A stretch of 64,000 bases of DNA from Guyanagaster necrorhizus. Lineage: Eukaryota; Basidiomycota; Agaricomycetes; Agaricales; Physalacriaceae. Below the pieces are notes generated by a model. That model was not told the origin of the DNA. It saw only the letters and a list, made by a program, of their open reading frames with translations, and did not search any database. The stretch covers positions 1,276,591-1,340,590 of the forward strand of contig NW_025064881.1 in the NCBI RefSeq assembly GCF_019112545.1, read 5' to 3'. Position 1 is the first letter of the stretch, and every line of letters starts with the position of its first letter. Below, one piece after another: positions 21,084-31,513 of this stretch. Made by a program: the position numbers and the translations under genes.

Positions 21084-23608
21084 ATGGCTCCTTTGCGTCG
21101 GTCTCAGCGTATAGCAACTAGGAAGACCTACGAGGGCATCGAATCCGAACCTGAAGATGACTACAGCGAAAATTATAAAGGCAAGGGCCCTATCAAGAAG
21201 AAGCCTCGCGTCAAGAAAATCGACCAAGAGTCGGACAATATCATTCAAGCTGCTCCAAAGCGTCGTCGACTGCATGGACTCCTCCAAAAGATGGCAGAAA
21301 CACCTTTGGACGTCCTTTTCGAGGCATGTCTGACGCCGACGTGTCGTTGCGCCACAGCTGATCCACAGCCACTTTTCTCTAGATTTTCTCCAATCTCGAC
21401 CCCGTGGACCTCCTCCGACTGTCTCGCACAAGCAAAGACCTTCGTGTCCTTCTTCTTCAACGCTCCTCCGCTTTTGTCTGGAAGAGGGCGCGCGGAAACG
21501 TCCAAGGGTTGCCACCCTTGCCAGACGACTTGAGTGAGCCCAAGTTTGCTCATTTGGCCTTTGATAAACACTGTACCGTGAGCCGACTCGTCTGTTGTGT
21601 TTCTCTCAACAATTTTACATCATTGGTAGAATTGTTTGCGCCCAACGAAATTCGTCCAGTGGGAGTCAAGGACCAAATATTGCCGGCAATGTCTAGAAGC
21701 TTCTGACCTGTATGCCTTCACTTTTCATCGTGTTTCTCTTATTGATTCTTTTAGTTTCCTTACTATATTCGATGGCTATAGTCTCTTTAGGACTTTTGTT
21801 CCAAGTTTCCAGTTCACGTGCACCTCTGGACGTAAGCACTTCCTATAGTGCCCCCCCTCCTCTCCTCCTCCGGACTTACACATTATAGGACGTGGATATT
21901 ATTGTTATTTCTTTGTCCCAGCCGTCGAGACTCTGCGCGAGGAATCCAAGTCCTTCATTGAGGATAAGTGCAAGTTGGCGGTTTGGAAGATGGAGAAGGA
22001 GACTGCATTTAGAGAACTGCGTTCTGTACGTCCTTCGGCCAGATTTCATCCTCTTTTTGTTACTCACAATTACAGCATGCGCGACAATGTGAAATCTGGA
22101 CTGAAAGACGCGCACAAGATCGCACTGATGAACTTGCCACTGCCCGAAGCGAGAGATTTAAAGGGTATCTTTATATTTCTGTTCGCTTTGGTTGTTGCTC
22201 AGTCGTAATTTTTGGTTTAGAGTCATTGAACGCTTGACTGCGTTAGGATGGGACCAGGAGGTGAAAAATCTCGATTTTATTGATGAATTGCGTTCGCATA
22301 AACTGGTGTGGCAGCCAAGGGCTCTCACCGAGCGAGGTGGGCCGAGTATCTCTCATCCCCTTGTAATTAAATACTGAGGTTTGTTGTGGAAGCTTGGTCC
22401 AATATGTCAGATGTTGTCATCACCTTAGCAAAGCAGCACAAGTCCGCCCGACTAAGGGATGAAATGACTCGCGCCGTCGAAGAAAGGGCTCGATCATTTT
22501 CAGCTGCCTATTCTGACGTTACGCGGGATGAACCGTTGCTTCCTATCTTCCCTAAGCCTGTGGACGTGGTAATCCTGGAGCCTTTCTCGACACTATTCTT
22601 CGACACACCACTAAATTTATCTATTACCGACTCATTACAGGCCATGTGGATCCATCTTCCCGGTGTTGTATCGCAGTGGCGAGAGGCTCAAACTTCTGAA
22701 CTTCGAGAAGTGATGAAGAAAGCAGGTTTAAAACCAAACATCAACGTTGCCACAACGATCTTCACCTGCACCAATTGCAGTGAGATATGTCAATATCCTT
22801 ACATTTTGGCTCACCGCTGCGCGTTATGGCAACCTTACGAAAACTTCAATCCTGAAGACTGGAAGGCCTATGCGTTGAGATGCATACCATTCGGCGTGGC
22901 CTGGTCCGCGAGCCAATTCACGGTCAATGAAGAATCAGTCAAGAAGGTGGAATATCTTGTCAAGACTTGTGGCCTAGACCCAGAAACTGCGACGCATGAA
23001 GATATGGACGCATTGGACTGTCGCGTAATCTGCAACCATTGCAGTAACGGTGATCCAGGTGGAGGTCAATATGTCATGCGATGGCAAAACGCAGCAGTGG
23101 GTTCTTCTCAGTTACCGTATACCGTATGGTCTGATTTTACTTAAACAGTGCCATTCTGGCTACCCGACTGCCAATGAAAATGCCTGGACGCTTCTAGAGA
23201 ACGCAAAAGACATCAAAGAAGTCAAAAGTCTCGAGAAGTCAGAGAAAGAGCGCTGGTACCGATGTTATTCATCAGAGAAGTTCGTATGCAGCCATTGTCA
23301 TGTCTTGAGGTCCAGAGGTCGCGACCTGGAGAACCATCTGCTTGAGGCGTGAGTGCTTCGATAGTTTCCAAGGTTTTTTGATGCAAGCAGTACTGTTCAG
23401 ACACCTGATAAGCGAAATTTCCGCGGACGATTGGGAGTGGTCTGTGAACATAAGGCATGGGCCAAGCCGGAGGGGCGTGGGGCCTTTGCATCTAACCTCT
23501 GAAGAAAAATCTGATGGCCAGGTGGGGAGCGATGGAACAAAGGTTGTCGAAGAAGTCAAGGAGGAACCCGTCAATTATGGCGAGGTGTCATCGGATGTGA
23601 CTACGTAG
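21084..23608 (+). CDS. F-box protein, tandem copy 3
   Basis: Most diverged of the three paralogues, same plan. Start ATG 21084 (MAPLRRSQRIATRKTYEG). The F-box is split by a GC-AG intron (21324-21382; ETPLDVLFE | IFSNLDPVDLLRLSRTSKDL). Then NCLRPTKFVQWESRTKYC, VIERLTALGWDQEVKN, SFSAAYSDVTRDEPLLPIF, CTNCSEICQYPYILAHRC, CRVICNHCSNG and the finger-like CSHCHVLRSRGRDLENHLLEAH, where the fourth Cys of the other copies is Ser. The acidic tail ends VSSDVTT at 23608. All exons appear open. Likely Skp1-binding adaptor; substrate unknown. Confidence 0.8.
21324..21382 (+). other. GC-AG intron within the F-box, copy 3
   Basis: Donor GAG|GCATGT, acceptor TCTCTAG|ATTTTC, at the same position as in copies 1 and 2. 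Confidence 0.8.
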
Positions 23609-24004
23609 GTCACTGGAGAGAGCCTTTTTGTTTTCGCCTTGACAATCGCTAATCAATCATCATCTTGTAATTACCACGTAGCGACTGGGAAAACGGGTGT
23701 GGGAAGTTGCTTCAGGGCACAATTTGGACGGAGAACGAAAATCTGCCATCAAGCCGAAAATTTATCTCTATGTTTTCCATCCTTCTTTACCCCGGCGACT
23801 GATCTGGCAGAATACGCTCTCCCCCTCGTCTTTCTTGTCTTGACATCGTAAATTTGAGGCAGGATCCAATGGTACGGTAACTCAGATTTCATTGATCAGA
23901 TTCACTTGGTGTCAGCCTGGGATCCACTGTTTCGGTTTCGTCCCGGATTCCCACTGTACTTTACAGCAGGCCGTTTCTCCTGCAATCTTTTCTCTCATGC
24001 ACTT
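23609..24004. other. Intergenic, nothing recognised
   Basis: Terminator and promoter region between F-box copy 3 and the CDF transporter. No gene seen. Confidence 0.4.
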
Positions 24005-25863
24005 ATGCTCATTGATTCAAAGGTCTCAGAACCCCCTACGCCTGCAAGGAGCCTCTCGGCAACGAGTGTGAGCGCATCATGGTTGGTCGCGCCAACCCGA
24101 ACTTACGGGTCCGCCCATTTCTTAGGATCCCAATACACTGGGCGCCGATCAGAAGTCGGATTTGAGCAGCAGGGACGGATTTCAAGTCGACGTTGAGCGG
24201 ACATCCTCGTCGGGGCTGGTGACTGACCCATATAACCTGCGCGAAGGCATAAGGTCGGATTCACAGTTGGAGGAAATCCGACGTAGAAAAAAGGGCAAGG
24301 CGATCGTGAAGTATCAGAATAAGCAGAATGATGTCAGTTCGAAGTCCACGCGCTTCCGTTGTCGTCGTCTGACCGTTTGGTGTTTTTAGCTCATCTCTTA
24401 TTTGCTGAAACCTATGGAAGAGCATACGACTGAAGCCAAGGATGAGGAAGATTCAGCACGACTTTTCGTATGTCCCCTTGCATGACACCGGAATTTACAA
24501 CCTGTGCTTATTTATCGTAGGTGAAGATAGCGGTATGGGCGAGTCTAATCTCGAATCTTGCGCTGTGCATCATTCAGAGTAGGTCCCAAGCACACAACGA
24601 ATTCTCACCAGTGACTTGAAAATTTCATGGCAGTGTACGCGGCTGCCTCCTCACTCTCTCTGTCACTCTTGGCTACTGGGATAGATTCCGTGTTTGACAT
24701 TGGCAGCAATATTCTTCTGTTCTGGCTACATCGGAAAGCCGCAAAGCTCGATAATAGCAAATGGCCTGTAGGCGGTGCCCGGCTCGAAAGCATCGGAAAT
24801 GTTGTCTATGGTTAGTTGACTTGAACTCTCAACCAAAGGTCGCTGTTCTGATCAGCATGTCAGGGTCTCTGTACGACTTGTCTCTTCTGCTATCTCCTGA
24901 AATATTCTAACGCGATGCAGAATGGCTTCTGTAAATCTTATCGTCGTCGTGGAAGCCGTCCGGTCACTTATATCAAAGACAAACGATGATTTGAAAGCCT
25001 TCCACTTGCCTTCCATTCTTGCGGTGGCCGCCGCCCTAGGTGCGCCGCATATTCACTTTCGACATATAACCGCAAGCTAACCGGACCAGGCGTAAAATTC
25101 CTGTTATTTCTACTATGCTATCCGTTCCGCCAGAACTCAAGCCAAGTGCGAGTGCTATGGGAAGACCACCGTAATGACTTGTGGATTAACACCTTCGGTG
25201 CGTCCGTCTCTTTCACTCGGTTGCGATGCGAGATCATGTTCCTGAAGGTATTCTCATGTCTACCGGCGGTAGCAAATTGAGATGGTGTCCGTGTCCTTTT
25301 TCTCATGGCGCTGGGTATATTTTGATTGATTGAGGCAGATCTTGACCCCATGGGAGCTATCATTGTAAGGGCTCCTCCACGATGGACGCTCTCTTTGACC
25401 TCTGAATTAGATTGGGCTCGGCATCATTATTTCATGGTCAAGAACGATATATGGGCAATTCGAGCTGTTGGCTGGGAAATCGGCTCCGCACGAGTTTCTG
25501 CAGTTGTTGATTTATAATTCGATGACGTTCAACGACGAGATACAGAAAGTAGATACTGTTCGGGCGTATCATGTGAGTTCCGAACTTGATACATGATTTC
25601 GGCTTTCGAACTGACGCGACTGATAGAGTGGACCGGATTATTTTGTCGAGATTGATATAGTGATGGACGCGACGACTCCGTTGTACAAAGCCCATGACCT
25701 TAGTCAACTATTGCAAGACAAGATCGAGGAGCTGCCTAATGTTGAACGGGCTTTTGTGCACGTCGATTACGAAACGACACATAGACCGGTAAGTCTGTCC
25801 GGTCTTGTCTTGCTAGAGGATTTGGTGTCACGCGCGCTTCAGGAACATCGGAGACATTCATGA
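24005..25863 (+). CDS. Cation diffusion facilitator (CDF/MTP family metal transporter)
   Basis: Probable proton-coupled exporter of divalent metals (Zn, Mn or Fe) across an organelle or plasma membrane. A likely start is ATG 24005 (MLIDSKVSEPPTPARSL), spliced over 24068-24125 to DPNTLGADQKSDLSS. A cytosolic N-terminus with a basic stretch (EIRRRKKGKAIVKYQNKQND) leads into the CDF core: VKIAVWASLISNLALCIIQ, the TM2 signature SLLATGIDSVFDIGSNILLF, VNLIVVVEAVRSLI and VLWEDHRNDLWINTFG. The membrane Asp residues of the D-x3-D site (DSVFD) and the HxxxD site (HRNDLW) are present. The C-terminal domain is DYFVEIDIVMDATTPLYKAHDLSQLL...NVERAFVHVDYE. About nine exons; stop at 25863. The metal cannot be told from sequence alone. 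Confidence 0.88.
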
Positions 25864-26753
25864 GGAGATGAAATATCATAAATGCGCTATCCTTTTTCTT
25901 CTGCTGGTGTGTTGGAGAGGGCTTATGATCTAAAGGTTGGATAACCTATTTATTGAATAATGAGCCACCGAGCTGCGCCTGATATGATGTCACCTGGGAA
26001 CAATCATTCCACGATGAAGCTGGAAAGAAGACTTGGTCAAGACCAAGCACGACGTAAACGAAGTGCGGTGTTATCTGCGTATGGATATGCCAGTAGCTCA
26101 TGAGATGCAAGCAAATCACGATATAGACTGCTAGACGCTGATAGCTAAAAGTACGGAGTGGCGCTTAGTGAATTCCAGCAGTGGACACTCATTACGCGCT
26201 AAGCGACCACCGCTGGTATCTCTGTATGGCATCACCACGGTCTAGATAACCCGAGGAGGAATCTACAGGCGGCCAAAGATATTCGATCCGAAAGCCAAGG
26301 TGGAACGCTATCAAGCGAGGGGGAGCCACTATCACGCTGGTAAACTGCAGTGGCGCATCGCGAAGTATGATATCCTATTTGAGGTCCTGATGATCAAACA
26401 CGAGACTGACTAGCTTTACGTGAAAATCAGCGGTGGAGGTGTGAACGTTGACCGTCTATCACGGAGGAGCGGTGGATGCAGGGTCGCCTGGAAAGCGCGG
26501 ACAGCCCAAATCCACGTCAGTTTTCCCGAGTCGGAGAACGATTATGTTTCGAGAGCAATTAAAAGCGGGCCGTAGCGAAGAGGGCATTTTATGATGAGGC
26601 GATTCAATAGCCGTACGTTCCGATTTTAGGTGTGGGCGCCACAGGTAGACGCATGGTGAAGGGGATCTGCCCATCCCAATCAACTACATAAATCCCACGA
26701 GGCAGAGCATCATATATAGCAGAGAGTTCGGGTTCAAAGCCCGCGCTGAACCC
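25864..26753. other. Intergenic, nothing recognised
   Basis: 890 bp without a supported gene on either strand. No clear repeat. Confidence 0.4.
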
Positions 26754-27717
26754 ATGTCGAGCTTTGCAGTCAGGAGACTAACCGAGGCGCCAGGTACCAG
26801 TTAGACCATTTCGTTTATAGTCGCCACCGACTGAACACTTTCTGCAGAGTCCGCTAAATTCGATGAAGTGGTGGAATGCTTCAAAGAGGCGTTTGCGGAA
26901 GGTACGAACGTTGACTTGATATCCCGTCATGATAGAAAATGAACCTTCGATAGATGATTTTGTCCGCACCCTGACTGGGGGGAAGACGGATGTATATCAT
27001 CATCTAAACCGCTCTGTCGTTCTTTCGGGGCTGCTGTCTGGTGAGGTCTACGTCGTTGAAGAGGCTACGAATGGCGAAGTCATGGCCAGCGCCATTTGGT
27101 TCCCTCCCAATCGCGAGCTGTACGAGGAGTGAGTGTCTCCCCGTTTAGATGCCAGTACTTCACTCATTATGTTAGCACGGAGAAATGCAAGGCGGTCAGA
27201 CCGTTGATGGCCAGTCTTGGCGCCGAACTTGGCGAATGGTGGTGCACTAGAGTGAGCCACAGAAATTATGTCGGATTTGTTGCGATTGTGACACTCTATG
27301 TTACCAGTTCCTTCCAGAATATACTGCCTTTGCGGACGCTGAATTCGGAGAGGGGGTCAAGAAAGACGCCTGGCATCTTCAGTGGATAGGAACCCGCAAA
27401 CCGTATCGTCGCCGAGGTTTGGCGGCTATGCTGATCGACGTGATTCGGGACAAGGTACTGTGAGCGTTTATATTCATCTGACATGGTCTGAGTGTTCTCT
27501 CCACAGAAGGGTGACGCGAAGATGTGTCTCGAGGTCGAAAACCCAGAAAATGTACGTCCGTCCAAAAGAAAGCCACAGTCGTTGCTTATGGCCTTTCCAG
27601 CTTGGATTTTATCAGAAGTGCGGGTTTGAGAAGCTGAATGAAGAAGCGCATTACTTTGAAGGATATAAGGACCAGGAGAAGTCTGGTTTTCCTATGTGGG
27701 CGATGATGTCTGACTGA
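26754..27717 (+). CDS. GNAT-family N-acetyltransferase, copy A
   Basis: Start ATG 26754 (MSSFAVRRLTEAPG). Exons continue as SAKFDEVVECFKEAFAE, then TLTGGKTDVYHHLNRSVVLSGLLSGEVYVVEEATNGEVMASAIWFPPN. Next comes KCKAVRPLMASLGAELGEWW and then the acetyl-CoA-binding core: WHLQWIGTRKPYRRRGLAAMLIDVIRDK (Arg-x-x-Gly-x-Ala pattern). It ends LGFYQKCGFEKLNEEAHYF and WAMMSD at TGA 27717. All exons are open; the 47-nt intron at 27129-27175 is unusually short. The substrate is unknown. A second copy in the opposite orientation lies at 52308-53281. Confidence 0.85.
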
Positions 27718-28360
27718 AGAAATGGCCACTCGGACTGTGTAATTAATAGCCATTATTAGATGTAGGGGATGTATAGAGACTAACCGTTATTCCAAGTGAA
27801 CCAATTATTAGACCGTCTCCTTGTTGTCAATGTGTAGCACAGAGCGACACAGTATATACGCATGTCACTGACAGGCTGTCACGTTGATCGGATCGGATCT
27901 TCCGGTGAAGCGCAAGGACTCCGGACACCTCTAACGTAGATCTCACGACCGACGCAATTTTCAGTTGGTCGCCGAACGCATGGAAACAGATGAAAGTCTG
28001 GCAGCTTTGATGCCTCTACTCTTCGTCTTTGTCTTCTTAATGTAGCGGCCTTCTTTCTTGTCATATTTACGGTCCCGTCAACTGACCGGTTTTTCTAGTG
28101 CCGCAGCCATATTTTGGTGCTTCCTGTCGTCCTGTATGGGCCTGTCTCTTCGTCAATTTGGAGCCAACCTCTGGGAGTACTCTGTTTTGAGCTCAAGGAC
28201 TGCAGCGAGAGGGCCACAGAGCATGAGGCGACGAAATCATACGTTTGGTGAAGAAGAGGTCTGGGAGATGGAGTACAGGGGGCGGAGTGGATGATTTCGG
28301 ACATTATCCTGTTCAAAAGGGCGATAATAATTATTTGAGCATGATCTGCGTCCCGGAAAC
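27718..28360. other. Intergenic, possible unassigned coding fragment
   Basis: 28106-28255 (+) is open after a good acceptor (TTTTTCTAG) as CRSHILVLPVVLYGPV...ATKSYVW, but I could not place an upstream start or a family. Confidence 0.3.
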
Positions 28361-28956
28361 ATGCATTCCCTGGTTGGTTCTGTTTGGTCCCATGGGGGTA
28401 TATATACGAGCCTCGCTGCACCTACTGGTGACGCTTCCCAGGATGAAACTGGCTTCCCAAGTTCCTCGAGCAGTCACCATATAGCGTCGCGGCGTGGCTC
28501 CTTCAACATAGCTAGGTCAGACGCGGAAAGTGGTGCGTAGTCTTCGCATATCTGATTATATGCGCGCCTTCTAATTTATCTCCGCAGTTGTGCAGAAGCG
28601 CGACGGCCTTATCGGTGCCCTCGTTGGTCTCTTCGTTGATCTCGTTGCTCTCCTTACTTCGCTTGCCGGAAAGACCTGTTCATCTCCGAGCGCGGCATCA
28701 GCAGAGACGGTGGAGGGATCGACTGACAGCGATCGATCTGCATCAGCCGCTGCAGATTTGAAGGACAACGCCCAGTCAGCCTCGCAGGTGCCCGCCTGCT
28801 CCACCCCCTCTGCCCTCCCCATGCCGAGATGTTCCTGGCAGTATTCGTGGTCGTTCGTTGCCGCCAAGGGCTGTTTCTGCAGATGGCGACCAGAATCCGT
28901 CGAATCCCCCTTCATCTGCCCCATCAGAGCCATCCAAGGGGGGCGGACGACCCTAA
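28361..28956 (+). CDS. Hypothetical low-complexity protein with one hydrophobic segment
   Basis: I do not recognise the family. ATG 28361 gives MHSLVGSVWSHGG, then a Ser-rich stretch (FPSSSSSHHIASRRGSF). After an intron joined as ESV|VQKRDG comes the hydrophobic segment LIGALVGLFVDLVALLTSLAG. It is followed by a Ser/Ala/Asp-rich region and, after a probable further intron, a Pro/Ser tail (QNPSNPPSSAPSEPSKGGG) ending at TAA 28954-28956. If the second intron is not used, the frame ends at 28973 instead. Compositional bias and clean splice phase support a real gene; there is no functional clue. Confidence 0.4.
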
Positions 28957-28997
28957 CGGTCATTCAGCTCTAGAGACACTCATTTATTTTACATACC

Positions 28998-30065
28998 CTA
29001 CCTAAAATTAATATTGTTATTCGCGCGCCACATGAGGCATATGTTAGACGAGGTTGACGTGATGCTTAGCTTTTCGTCACTCCGCTTTTTCACAGAGCTC
29101 CCTACAAGAGTAATAATAGAGGAGCCCTGCGAACCAAAATTGCCACTAATCAAGTAGTACACTGTAGTGAGGATGATTATTTCCCCAACGACGACAATGT
29201 AGTTCATGCTTTGGGCGACAGGCGCAGGCGCGGCGGGGAAAAGAAATGCAACCATCGTGATAATCATAAATGCGGTAGCGACAGAGGCCACTGGGACGCT
29301 CTAAGAGCCGATTAATTCAAGCATTTCAAGTAAGATAAAGACATATGGCTTTTCCACTGCTCAACGTCCCAGGTGTGAATGGATGTACAGTAGCTGAAGG
29401 ACGGACAGGTGTTGATATTGGACTGGAAACGAAGTAACGACGTCAGCACCCACGATGAAGCAAGCTGAGGATAAAAGCAAACCCATCACTGTAATCCGAA
29501 AGTCTGCAAGTAGGTAACCGCTGTAAAGACAGCGCGCACGCACAAAGTGGCCCAAGGCGTACTATACTCTGAAGGGATAGACATCGGGAGAACGATGATA
29601 AACGCGACGAGAACGCTGCAAAAGGATTAGTTAGAACGAAAGCAGCAGGATGGATGAGGAGACGCACCGATATTAAGGAGGGCTTGCTAATACCGGATGA
29701 GAGACTAGGACGGCAGAAGGTGCTACTATACAAGAAATTTCAGATTTGCTTCAGTACTTGGGAGCAAAGAAACATACTGTATCCGGCCCGAGGTAGCTTT
29801 ATAAGCCCCACTTTGCACAGAGTGACATTTGTTAGTATCATGAGGATGCAGTCCACTACTGCGACTGCTACTATATATCCAGTGGTGTTGACATGTAGAA
29901 ATTGCACTTCAACAGAGCATAGAATTTGGAAGTCCAATATCCACATCAGGAAGACACAGTAGGTGCTACTGGATTATCGAATCATGCTGAAATGGGAGAG
30001 GATGATAAACTTTCACCCCAGACCATCAACACGAGGCCACCGTAGGGGATCGAATAGACCTGGAA
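28998..30065 (-). pseudogene. Amino-acid permease relic (APC superfamily), copy A
   Basis: Minus-strand fragments align in order with the intact permease at 54622-56782: YSIPYGGLVLMVWG (about 30060), VLVAFIIVLPMSIPSEYSTPWATL (about 29610), YSDGFAFILSLL (about 29480), then a short SFTPG-like remnant, and finally TAFMIITMVAFLFPAAPAPVAQSMNYIVVVG (29280-29190). Roughly 160 residues between the FAFILSLL and SFTPG segments, covering several TM helices, are missing. The frame shifts right after FILSLL. N-terminal exons are largely unrecognisable. It cannot make a working transporter. Confidence 0.8.
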
Positions 30066-30758
30066 TAAACAATTAATCTGGAAGAGTATGAAACAAGCTG
30101 GAAAAAAGCTCAGGACAGAATTGTAGTAGATAACGTTCCCAATTTAGAGCCAGAAGTACATCTATTCACGCCAGAGTCACCGATACTTGTGGCTAGAAAG
30201 CAACAAGATGTCATTGCATGTATAGCAGGGAGAAGTCAACCGCAGTGCCCATTACTAAAAGCGACACGATCGTCCAAGCGGAGGTGATATTGGGACATGG
30301 TCCGTGCGCATCCCGCCAGTATAAATTGCAGGATCCGATATTTGAGCACCTCATACTTACCTTGATGGCACAAGCCCTTTCATGTACCTGGGTTTGTGGG
30401 CCGTGGAGATCCTTCATAGCACGGCGACCTTGTCCCCAGAGGGTGTCTGCGGCTTGTATAGGCTCAGGCTTATGCACCGTCTAAATATTTTCCTGTCCCA
30501 CTTTGGCCACTCTGGCTGGGTGGGCCTCCTTTTTCTTTGCTGTGAATGAACAAGGACTTTCATTTGGTGGTCTTTGTGTTGCAGCAAACTAAGTGGATGG
30601 TAATATTCTGTAGTTTAAAGTGATTATATGAATAAGTACAATGGGAGTGTTACTGGTTGTCTTTGCAGAATTATTCTGGTAGAAGATCAGTGAAACAAGT
30701 GATGGTATGGGTCTGTTGGGGATGAGGTCATCATAGATAGTGGACTTTTGGCAGTGTA

Positions 30759-31085
30759 CTATGTTGCATGGGCAGAATAGATAAAGATTGGTGATGTATA
30801 TATATCATGAGAAGTGATATGTGCATAGACATTTTTACATGTTTGGTTAATCCAGGAGCATGTTGTCATGAAGAACTGGTGCATCCCGGAAGGCATTTCA
30901 GAGTGCCATATATCATAGATAATCAGTTCTATGAGTTCTAGAGGAAGTGTATAGCCATATCCCAATCCTTGCCAAGCTATGATGTTTACCATAATGTTTA
31001 TTTCTCGGGGTCTTCTCGTCGTATCCGTTCCCCCCCGCTGACATTGTGATGAAGAATGTGCATCGTCATGGCCTAGGATCGACAA
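30759..31085 (-). pseudogene. F-box-like hypothetical, truncated fragment
   Basis: The frame contains LPLELIELIIYDIWHSEMPS and INQTCKNVYAHITSHDIY. This resembles the N-terminus of an agaricomycete F-box-like family beginning with a Leu-Pro-x-Glu-Leu-Ile motif. It stops soon after, with no continuation found downstream. Probably a truncated copy. Confidence 0.45.
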
Positions 31086-31513
31086 ATGTGAAGGAATTAG
31101 TTATCGTCACTCACTCAAAAATACCTCGGACATTTACGGCTTGAATCGCCCCGCGCTGTAAGCATTGTAAGACGAACCACAGTAAATCAACTTACGACCG
31201 CGTCCGCGCCCTCCTTCTCATCGGTGTACTCTGTAGGTAATTGAATCGAGTGGAAAATGTACCCCAGGTGGGAAGAGGCGCGCGACTCACTGGAACAGAC
31301 AGTAGAGAACTATGCAGAGGGGTGAAAAGTAAAGGATAGTAATGACTAGTTTGCGACATGAGCATCAGTTTGCCTTCGATAAATTCGACGACAACTCTAA
31401 CACGACTTGGGACCGTCGGCAGTCTAATGTAGAAACAAGTAATGATTGACAGCTCTTACAATAGGACCTGACACGAACCCCGAATATCTTAGCTATTCAC
31501 AACTTGCGGTGCA
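31086..31513. other. Intergenic; possible short minus-strand exons
   Basis: On the minus strand RLPTVPSRVRVVVEFIEGKL and YTDEKEGADAV|RGAIQAVNVRGIFE are open with plausible splice sites. I cannot build a start or assign a family. Confidence 0.25.

Noticed and set aside
26725..26815. tRNA-like boxes (GGGTTCAAAGCCCG on +, TGGTCTAACTGGTA on -)
   Set aside because: The A-like and B-like boxes are on opposite strands, no cloverleaf folds, and the region holds the first exon and intron of GNAT copy A.
27129..27175. Possible exon-to-intron conversion in GNAT copy A relative to copy B
   Set aside because: The matching B segment (52847-52900) is itself best read as an in-frame intron, because removing it restores the family-like FEE|SEQGKAVGP.
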